From positions 1 through 5,404 of the forward strand of contig JAMDBZ010000060.1 of NCBI GenBank assembly GCA_023488945.1: DNA of 5,404 nt, in the 5' to 3' direction. Origin of the DNA: Deltaproteobacteria bacterium. Its GTDB lineage: Bacteria; Desulfobacterota_E; Deferrimicrobia; Deferrimicrobiales; Deferrimicrobiaceae. A program made the position numbers and the translations under genes. This document shows positions 1 to 5,404 of the stretch, piece by piece (the first letter of the stretch is position 1; each line of letters begins with the position of its first letter). The notes beneath the pieces are model-generated. The model had not been told where the DNA came from. It was given only the letters and a program-made list of their open reading frames with translations, and made no database searches.

Positions 1-2358
1 CGCTCCGGCGCGAGCGTGGTGATCGCGGGATCCCGCCCCCAGGATCTCGAGCGGATCGCCCTCGTGGTGAACGCGGCCGGCGGGGAGGGGATGGCGACGG
101 TCGCGGCGGTCAACCTCGGAAACGCGTCCGAGGTCCAGGCGCTCTTCGACGGTCTCCCCCGGATCGACCTGCTGGCGCACTTCACCGGAAGCGTCGACTG
201 GAAGCGCCCCCTCCTCTCTCTCTCCTTCGAGGAGTGGTCCGCCGCCGTGGACCGGTTCGGATACATCCCGCGCCGTTTGACCTGGCAGGCCGAGCGCCGC
301 ATGGACAAGGACGGGACGGACGGCACGATCGTCATCGTCGGCCCCGACATGTCCGGCATCCCCTCCATCGGGGAGCGGAATTTCGTCCAGATCTTCCAGG
401 CGATGCTCCGGCCCGCCGTCGCCACGGAGGCGATGGAGCGGGCCCTCATGCGGAAGGCGCAGGCCGACGGGACCGCCCCCGCGCACGTGAGCGACGTCAA
501 CATCGGGCTGATCCTCCCCGGCCGAAACGACGGGAGAAACCGGTCCGCCTCCCCCTCCGCCCTGGCCGCCACCGTCCTGTGGCTCGCGGGGACCGGGAAA
601 CCCGTTTCCGGAGCGGTCCTCCTCCCGGACGAGCAGAACAGTCTCGCGCGGCTCCGATCTGGCGGGATCCGGAACCTGGGAAAGGAGATCTCGCTCCGCT
701 TCGCGGCGGAGCGGGCGACGGTCGTCGCGGCGAGCCGCCGCCCCCGCACGGACGGTCCCCCCGGGGATGCGGAAAAGGCGCGCACCGCCCTGCGCGAGGC
801 CGACGCGGTCCTGGCCCGGATGCGGGAATCCGGGGGCCGCGCCATCTGGCTGGACGTTGACATCGCGAACCCCCGCAGGGTGCGTGCCCTGATCGAGGAG
901 ACGCGGAACCGGTTCGGCCGCATCGACGCCTTCGTGAACAACGCCGGCGCCGGCGGCGACTTCTCTCTCGTCGGCGACGTCCTGCGGGGCCACCGCGCGA
1001 GCTGGGACGCCGTCCTCCGGGCCAACTTCCTGGGCCCCTGGGCCGCCGTATCGTTCCTCAAGGGGATCATGGGGAGCCGGCCGGAGGGCGGGACGATCGT
1101 CAACGTCTCGACGCACTACGCGGACCACCCCTACCCGTACCGGACGATCTACACGGTCTCCAAGATCCTTCTCAAGGCGCTGACGCAAGCCTTGCGGGAC
1201 CCGCTCGCCTCGACGAACATCCACATCGTGGACGTCGCGCCGTCGCTGATCGCCGGTCCCCGGATGGACTGGGTCATGCGGAACTACGCGGACCGGTTCG
1301 CCGGGCAATTCGATGCGGTGGGCGACCTCGCCGCGGCGGAGCGGAAGAACCTGGCCGAGCTCTTCCTGCGCTCCCTCGACCGGGGGCTCTCCTCCCCCGA
1401 CCGGAGCGCCGCGGCGGCGGCCTTCCTCTCCGCCGTGCGCGACTGCCGGCTGCCGAAGGGATCCCGCGCGGAACTCGAATCCTGGTACGGGCGGGTGCGC
1501 GACTGGTTCCGGGCGACGGTGCCCGACGATCCCCCCACGAACGAGGAGGTGGCCGAGACGGTCCTCCACGCCGCCAAGAATGCCCGGTTTCTCGAGGACC
1601 GGTTCCTCGGCGTGTCGACGCTCGGGCGGTTCGCGACCTTCCCCGGCGAGCCGGTCTTCTCGCGGAAGACGGCGATCAAAGGCGATCCGGTCGTCATGCT
1701 CTCCGCCGGGGGAACGGACAAGGCGGCCGCCGCGCGGCAGGCCCTGGCGGCGGCGCTCTCGCGGGCTGGCGCAAGCCTCACCGCCGTCGTCGAATCCCCC
1801 GCCCGCCCCGGGAAAGTCGACATCTCCCGGCCGATCCCCGGGTCCGGAGGGGCTCGCCGGGAACGGGGAGCCGAGCCGGCCGAGCGGGAGATCGACCTCT
1901 CGGATCCCCGCGTCCTCGAATCGTGGCTGGACAACTCGCTCCTCGGCATGCCCCCGCCCGCCGGCGCGGTCGTCTTCGTCGGCGCGGCAGCGGAACGGGA
2001 ACCGATCCTCGCCCGTTCCTCCGAAGAGATGGACGCCTTCCTGGTCCTCGTCGGGAAGGCGCTCAACATGTTCGCGGAAGCGTGCCGGGCGGTCCGGCAG
2101 GCCGGCCACGTGGTCCTGGTCGCCCCGCGTCCCGATGGCGGGGAAGGCATCCTGCTGCGGGCCGCCCTGCGCCAGATCGCCCGGACCGCGCTCGCGGAGA
2201 TGCGCCTCCTCCCCTCCGGCAGGAAGGTCGCGTTGAGCCTCGTCACCGCCCCGGCGCCCGGCGGAGAACAGGAGTTCGCCCGGGCGGTCCTCGACCTCCT
2301 CGCTGGCCGGTCCCCGTCGTTCGTCGAGGCGATCCCCGTGGGACACGAGCGGCCGTGA
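1..2358 (+). CDS. Malonyl-CoA-reductase-like multidomain SDR protein (5' end outside window)
   Basis: The reading frame is open from base 1 and starts mid-domain (RSGASVVIAGSR, a Rossmann beta2 region), so the GTG at 16 is not the true start. About 785 residues are visible. Residues 1-210 form a degenerate SDR domain with no YxxxK motif. Residues 220-550 form an SDR domain with a glycine loop (SGGIRNLG, 658-681), NNAG (937-948), a catalytic Ser (NVST, codon 1108-1110) and YTVSK (1150-1164). Residues 560-770 form a third Rossmann-like domain without catalytic residues. The order, the NVST...YxxxK spacing and the C-terminal VVLVAP...RTALAE stretch resemble, from memory, domains 2-4 of the roughly 1,220-residue Chloroflexus-type malonyl-CoA reductase. 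That cytosolic NADPH enzyme makes 3-hydroxypropionate from malonyl-CoA via malonate semialdehyde. Domain 1 would lie upstream. Divergent points are the missing first beta strand of the middle domain, AER where AEG is usual, and APS in place of APG. It could instead be a fused SDR of unknown substrate. The coding call is secure; the substrate is inferred. Confidence 0.8.
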   Translation, partial: RSGASVVIAGSRPQDLERIALVVNAAGGEGMATVAAVNLGNASEVQALFDGLPRIDLLAHFTGSVDWKRPLLSLSFEEWSAAVDRFGYIPRRLTWQAERRMDKDGTDGTIVIVGPDMSGIPSIGERNFVQIFQAMLRPAVATEAMERALMRKAQADGTAPAHVSDVNIGLILPGRNDGRNRSASPSALAATVLWLAGTGKPVSGAVLLPDEQNSLARLRSGGIRNLGKEISLRFAAERATVVAASRRPRTDGPPGDAEKARTALREADAVLARMRESGGRAIWLDVDIANPRRVRALIEETRNRFGRIDAFVNNAGAGGDFSLVGDVLRGHRASWDAVLRANFLGPWAAVSFLKGIMGSRPEGGTIVNVSTHYADHPYPYRTIYTVSKILLKALTQALRDPLASTNIHIVDVAPSLIAGPRMDWVMRNYADRFAGQFDAVGDLAAAERKNLAELFLRSLDRGLSSPDRSAAAAAFLSAVRDCRLPKGSRAELESWYGRVRDWFRATVPDDPPTNEEVAETVLHAAKNARFLEDRFLGVSTLGRFATFPGEPVFSRKTAIKGDPVVMLSAGGTDKAAAARQALAAALSRAGASLTAVVESPARPGKVDISRPIPGSGGARRERGAEPAEREIDLSDPRVLESWLDNSLLGMPPPAGAVVFVGAAAEREPILARSSEEMDAFLVLVGKALNMFAEACRAVRQAGHVVLVAPRPDGGEGILLRAALRQIARTALAEMRLLPSGRKVALSLVTAPAPGGEQEFARAVLDLLAGRSPSFVEAIPVGHERP

Positions 2359-2363
2359 GGGAG
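2358..2363 (+). promoter_or_regulatory. Ribosome binding site of cydA
   Basis: AGGGAG lies 8 bases upstream of the GTG at 2372 and begins on the last base of the preceding stop codon. The spacing is ideal and supports GTG as the cydA start rather than the ATG at 2402. Its position right at the end of the SDR gene fits translation from a shared transcript. Confidence 0.7.
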
Positions 2364-2371
2364 CGGAAGCG

Positions 2372-3712
2372 GTGACCGAGCTTCTTTTCGCGCGGGCCCA
2401 GATGGCGATGCTGTTCGCCTTCCACATGCTGTTCGCCGTGGCCGGCATGGGAATGCCGCTCCTCATGACCATCGCCGAATGGCTCCACCTGAGGACGGGG
2501 GAGTCCGTCTACCGGGAGCTCGCCCGCCGCTGGTCCCGGGGGACCGCCGTCCTCTTCGCGGTCGGCGCCGTCTCCGGGACGATGCTCTCCTTCGAGCTGG
2601 GGCTCCTGTGGCCGCGCTTCATGGCGCTCGCCGGCGGGATCATCGGGCTCCCCTTCGCCCTGGAGGGGTTCGCCTTCTTCGCCGAGGCGATCTTCCTGGG
2701 CATCTACCTTTACGGGTGGGACCGGATCTCTCCGGCGGCGCATTGGCTCGCCGGCGTCGTCGTCTCGCTGGGCGGCCTGATGTCCGGGATCCTCGTGGTG
2801 ACGGCGAACGCCTGGATGAACAGCCCCGCAGGCTTCGTGCTGCGCGACGGCGTCCCGGAACAGGTCGACCCGTTCGCCGCGATGTTCAATCCGGCCTGGA
2901 AGACCGAGACGCTCCACATGACCCTGGCCGCCTACGTCGCGATCGGCTTCGCCGTCGCGGGGATCCACGCCTGGTGCCTCCTCAAGGACCGCGAGAACCT
3001 CTTCCACAGGCGCGCACTTGCGATCGCCCTGGCGGTGGGATGCGCAGCGGCCCTCCTCCAGCCGCTCAGCGGCGACCTGAGCGCGCGGTTCGTGGCGCGC
3101 GACCAGCCGGTCAAGTTCGCCGCGATGGAGGGCCAGTTCCGAACCGAGCGCGGAGCGCCTTTGCGCATCGGAGGAATCCCCGACGTCGCCGCGGGAACGA
3201 CGCGGTACGCCATCGAGATCCCCCGGGGCTTGAGCCTCCTCGCCTTCCACGACCCCGACGCCGAGGTCAAGGGGCTCGACGGCGTTCCGCCGTCCGACCG
3301 CCCGAATCCCCTGCCGGTCCATATCGCCTTCCAGGTCATGGTGGCGTGCGGGTCGGTCATGGCCCTGGTCTCCCTGGTCGCCGCCTGGCGCGCCTGGAAG
3401 AGGCCCGGACGGTTCTTCGATCGGCGGTTCCTCCAGGCGGTGGCCGCCGCCGGCCCCCTGGGGCTCGTCGCCGTGGAGGCCGGCTGGTTCGTCACCGAGA
3501 CGGGGCGCCAGCCGTGGGCCGTCCGCGGCATCCTGCGCACCTCCGAGGCGGTCACGCCGGTCGGAGGGCTCGCGATCCCCTTCGCGGTCATCACGCTCGT
3601 CTACCTGGCCCTGGGGCTGTCGGCCGCCTGGCTGCTCCGGCGGGAGGTGACGGGCAGCCTCGCGCCGACGGGGAACGGGGACCGCGCCACGCCCGCCCCG
3701 GGACCGGAGTAG
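2372..3712 (+). CDS. cydA: Cytochrome bd quinol oxidase subunit I (CydA, short Q-loop type)
   Basis: This is the haem-bearing, quinol-oxidising subunit of the membrane oxidase that reduces O2 to water without pumping protons. It has 446 residues and about nine hydrophobic segments (near 13-34, 55-76, 88-114, 124-146, 182-203, 215-231, 315-338, 355-374 and 396-421). Key residues, by alignment with E. coli CydA from memory, are His18 and Glu369 (high-spin haem region), His182 and Met323 (haem b558 ligands), Glu98 and Glu105 (proton path and haem region), Lys248 and Glu253 (quinol binding) and GRQPW at 378-382. It is shorter than the E. coli protein (522 residues) because the Q-loop insertion is missing, as in many bacterial bd and cyanide-insensitive-type oxidases. 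The GTG start fits the ribosome binding site and places His18 as in E. coli His19. The gene follows the SDR gene by 13 bases and precedes cydB by 3. The family call is very secure; the cyanide-insensitive subtype is not settled by sequence. Confidence 0.97.
   Translation: MTELLFARAQMAMLFAFHMLFAVAGMGMPLLMTIAEWLHLRTGESVYRELARRWSRGTAVLFAVGAVSGTMLSFELGLLWPRFMALAGGIIGLPFALEGFAFFAEAIFLGIYLYGWDRISPAAHWLAGVVVSLGGLMSGILVVTANAWMNSPAGFVLRDGVPEQVDPFAAMFNPAWKTETLHMTLAAYVAIGFAVAGIHAWCLLKDRENLFHRRALAIALAVGCAAALLQPLSGDLSARFVARDQPVKFAAMEGQFRTERGAPLRIGGIPDVAAGTTRYAIEIPRGLSLLAFHDPDAEVKGLDGVPPSDRPNPLPVHIAFQVMVACGSVMALVSLVAAWRAWKRPGRFFDRRFLQAVAAAGPLGLVAVEAGWFVTETGRQPWAVRGILRTSEAVTPVGGLAIPFAVITLVYLALGLSAAWLLRREVTGSLAPTGNGDRATPAPGPE
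3706..3709 (+). promoter_or_regulatory. Ribosome binding site of cydB
   Basis: GGAG inside the last codons of cydA sits 6 bases before the ATG at 3716. With only three bases between the cydA stop and the cydB start, this arrangement suggests coupled translation of the two subunits. Confidence 0.6.
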
Positions 3713-3715
3713 CCG

Positions 3716-4741
3716 ATGCCGGACCTTGCGACTCTGTCCGCAGCCGCAATCCTCGTTTCGCTCGTGATCTATGCCCTGACGGGCGGGGCGGACTTCGGGG
3801 GGGGCGCCTGGGACCTTCTCGCGTGGGGAGCGAGGCGCCGGGAGCAGAAGCTCCTCGTGGCGCACGCCATCGGACCGATCTGGGAAACGAACCACATCTG
3901 GCTCGTCATCGCCGTCGTCGTCCTCTTCACGGCGTTCCCGCGCGCGTTCGCCGCCCTTTCGACCGCGCTGTTCGTCCCCCTCAGTCTCGTGCTCGCCGGG
4001 ATCGTCCTGCGCGGCGCGGCCTTCGCGTTCCACGCGTATCACCTCGAGAGCGAGGAGCGCCGCAGCCGGTGGGGGACGTTGTTCGCGGGGACGAGCCTCG
4101 CGACGCCCCTGTTCCTCGGGATCGCCGCCGGTGCGGCGGTGAGCGGATCCGTCCCTGCCCTGACGGACCGGGGACCCGCCCCGATCGAAGCGTGGCTCGC
4201 CCCCTTCCCGCTCGCGGTCGGGCTGTTCGCCCTGTCGCTTTTCTGCTACCTCGCGGCGGTCTACCTCGTTCTCGAGACGACCGACCCCGGCCTGCGCTCA
4301 GACTTCCGGATCCGTGCCGTCTGGTCCGCGCGGGTCGTCGCTCTCCTGGCCGTCACGGTGGCGCTCCTGGCCGGCCGCGGGGCGCCCGCCTTCCGGGAGG
4401 CGCTTCTGGAGAGCCCCTGGTCGACGCCGGTCATGATCTGCGCGGCCGCCATGGCCATCGGCGCCTACACGGCCCTGCACCTTCACGTCGACCCGTTGGC
4501 CCGCTCCTGCGCCGCCGCTCAAGTCGCCTTCATCGTCCTCGGCTGGGGCCTCGCCCAGAACCCGTTCCTCGTCCGCCCGGACCTCACCATCGCGGCGGCG
4601 GCCGCTCCTCCCGCGACGCTGCGACCGCTTCTCGCGGCGCTCCTCGCCGGCGCCGTCGTCCTGTTCCCGGCGATCTTCGTCCTGCTCAGGACGTTCAAGA
4701 GGGAAGCCCTGTTCTCCGGCTCGCCCCGGCGGAAGGATTGA
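3716..4741 (+). CDS. cydB: Cytochrome bd quinol oxidase subunit II (CydB)
   Basis: This is the second integral-membrane subunit of the bd oxidase, which pairs with CydA to stabilise the haem-bearing core. It has 341 residues, slightly shorter than E. coli CydB (379), with many hydrophobic segments. Family signatures are GGADFGGGAWDLL near the N-terminus (Asp26), AIGPIWETNHIWL (51-63), RGAAFAF (99-105) and GWGLAQNP (276-283), followed by a final hydrophobic helix (304-324) and a basic C-terminal tail. By alignment from memory, the Asp of the E. coli WDGN motif is Glu57 here (WETN), a form I associate with the short-Q-loop bd group. The ATG start is supported by the GGAG site and directly follows cydA. 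No small third subunit (CydX/CydS) or cydDC assembly genes follow, because the next gene converges after 9 bases. Confidence 0.96.
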   Translation: MPDLATLSAAAILVSLVIYALTGGADFGGGAWDLLAWGARRREQKLLVAHAIGPIWETNHIWLVIAVVVLFTAFPRAFAALSTALFVPLSLVLAGIVLRGAAFAFHAYHLESEERRSRWGTLFAGTSLATPLFLGIAAGAAVSGSVPALTDRGPAPIEAWLAPFPLAVGLFALSLFCYLAAVYLVLETTDPGLRSDFRIRAVWSARVVALLAVTVALLAGRGAPAFREALLESPWSTPVMICAAAMAIGAYTALHLHVDPLARSCAAAQVAFIVLGWGLAQNPFLVRPDLTIAAAAAPPATLRPLLAALLAGAVVLFPAIFVLLRTFKREALFSGSPRRKD

Positions 4742-4750
4742 CGGGAGCAC

Positions 4751-5404
4751 TCAGTCCGCCGCGTCGCCGAAATAGGCGGCGCGGACCTTGGGGTCCTCCC
4801 GCATCTCGGCCGCGGTCCCTTCGAGCGCGACCCGCCCGTTCTCCAGGACGTAGGCGCGATGCGCGACCGACAGGGCCATGGAGGCGTTCTGCTCGACGAG
4901 GAGGATCGTCCCCCCCTCCCTGTTGATTTCCGCAATGAGCCCGAAAATCTCGCTCACCAGGAGGGGGGAGAGCCCCATCGACGGCTCGTCGAGGAGCATG
5001 AGCTCCGGCCTCGCCACGAGCGCCCGCCCGATGGCGAGCATCTGCTGTTCCCCGCCGGAAAGCGTGCCGGCGGGTTGCCGCGCCCGCTCCCTGAGCCGGG
5101 GAAACAGGGCGAAGGCGCGGGTGAGGCTCTCCTCGAAGTCCGCGGCGGCCGCCCGGGCATAGGCCCCCATCTGGAGGTTCTCCATCACCGTCATGGCGGG
5201 AAACATCCCGCGCCCTTCCGGCACGTGCGCGATCCCCAGGCGCGCCACGATGTGCGCCGGGAGGCCTGCAATCTCCTTCCCCGAGAATGCGATGGATCCT
5301 TTCCGGGGGGCGACGACCCCCGAGACGGCGCGGAGCGTCGTCGTCTTCCCCGCGCCGTTGGCGCCGATGAGGGAGACGATCTCTCCCTTGCCGACCCGGA
5401 AGGA
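4751..5404 (-). CDS. livF: Branched-chain amino acid ABC transporter ATP-binding protein LivF (5' end outside window)
   Basis: This is a cytoplasmic ATPase of a Liv-type importer, which acts with LivG on the LivH/LivM permeases to take up branched-chain amino acids or related substrates such as amides or urea. The frame is open to the window edge, and 217 residues are visible. It contains Walker A GANGAGKT (5342-5365), VPEGRGMFPAMTVMENL (LivF-specific region), signature LSGGEQQM (visible residues 115-122), Walker B LMLLDEP (135-141) and the switch region LLVEQN, with Gln where many ABC proteins have His, as is usual in LivF. The C-terminus VRAAYFGDAAD matches the family ending. LivF is normally about 235 residues, so only some 15-20 N-terminal residues are missing. 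The GTG at 5248 is internal, because Walker A lies upstream of it. livG and the permease genes probably lie to the right. The exact substrate cannot be read from an ATPase. Confidence 0.95.
   Translation of the reverse strand, partial: SFRVGKGEIVSLIGANGAGKTTTLRAVSGVVAPRKGSIAFSGKEIAGLPAHIVARLGIAHVPEGRGMFPAMTVMENLQMGAYARAAAADFEESLTRAFALFPRLRERARQPAGTLSGGEQQMLAIGRALVARPELMLLDEPSMGLSPLLVSEIFGLIAEINREGGTILLVEQNASMALSVAHRAYVLENGRVALEGTAAEMREDPKVRAAYFGDAAD
4759..4784. other. GC-rich hairpin at the convergent cydB/livF junction
   Basis: CCGCGTCGCC (4759-4768) pairs with GGCGGCGCGG (4775-4784) around a 6-base loop (GAAATA): ten pairs with one G-U on the plus-strand transcript. On the minus strand the wobble becomes an A-C mismatch. 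It lies within the last codons of livF, just past the cydB stop, where a terminator for the cyd transcript would be expected. There is no T-run after it on either strand, so it is not a standard intrinsic terminator. It may only reflect alanine- and glycine-rich coding sequence. Confidence 0.3.

Noticed and set aside
16..18. GTG as the true start of the SDR gene
   Set aside because: The frame continues upstream to base 1, and the GTG lies inside a Rossmann beta strand; a full domain's worth of sequence must precede it.
628..660. Frameshift explaining the missing beta strand of the middle SDR domain
   Set aside because: Neither alternative frame here encodes a KVALIT-like strand, and the frame is intact on both sides.
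1284..2246. Minus-strand open frame opposite the SDR gene
   Set aside because: Its Arg/Ser/Ala-rich composition has no domain, and the plus-strand frame shows clear SDR homology throughout.
2243..4042. Long minus-strand open frame (599 codons) opposite cydA and the start of cydB
   Set aside because: Its product is extremely rich in Arg, Gly, Glu and Asp with no recognisable domain, and it lies opposite two unmistakable Cyd genes. Such frames are expected in GC-rich DNA.
2479..4926. Long plus-strand open frame (815 codons) in another frame across cydA, cydB and part of livF
   Set aside because: It is a low-complexity Arg/Pro/Gly translation crossing three real genes on both strands, with no motif; an out-of-frame shadow.
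5246..5248. GTG as the start of livF
   Set aside because: The same frame upstream encodes Walker A and the N-terminal part of the ATPase, so the start lies beyond the window.

Overview
This is a GC-rich, densely coded bacterial chromosome segment. Its codons strongly favour G or C at the third position, and I see no mobile-element, phage, CRISPR or RNA-gene signal. Four protein genes fill almost all of it, two of them cut by the window edges. The gene content (a malonyl-CoA-reductase-like multidomain SDR, a short cytochrome bd quinol oxidase and a Liv-type branched-chain ABC transporter) suggests a metabolically versatile high-GC bacterium with a respiratory chain. Many proteobacterial or Desulfobacterota-like lineages would fit, and the sequence does not fix the taxon.

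Plus strand, 1-4741: the 3' part of a large gene (1-2358) encodes fused short-chain dehydrogenase/reductase (SDR) domains. Remembered family sequences suggest that they correspond to domains 2, 3 and 4 of the bifunctional malonyl-CoA reductase of the 3-hydroxypropionate pathway. After 13 bases, with a good ribosome binding site in between, comes cydA (2372-3712). Three bases after its stop codon comes cydB (3716-4741). The three genes lie in one direction with minimal spacing and look like one operon. CydA keeps its haem ligands, quinol-binding residues and GRQPW motif, so the oxidase looks functional.

Minus strand, 4751-5404: a LivF-type ATPase gene, whose first codons lie beyond the right edge, converges on cydB with only 9 bases between the two stop codons. 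It probably ends a liv transporter operon whose other genes lie to the right of the window.

I do not see a wholly undescribed system. The most notable points are the divergent malonyl-CoA-reductase-like protein, whose would-be active SDR domain has lost the usual first beta strand and has an altered dinucleotide-binding loop; its apparent co-transcription with a cytochrome bd oxidase; and the very tight convergent junction with a hairpin inside the end of livF.
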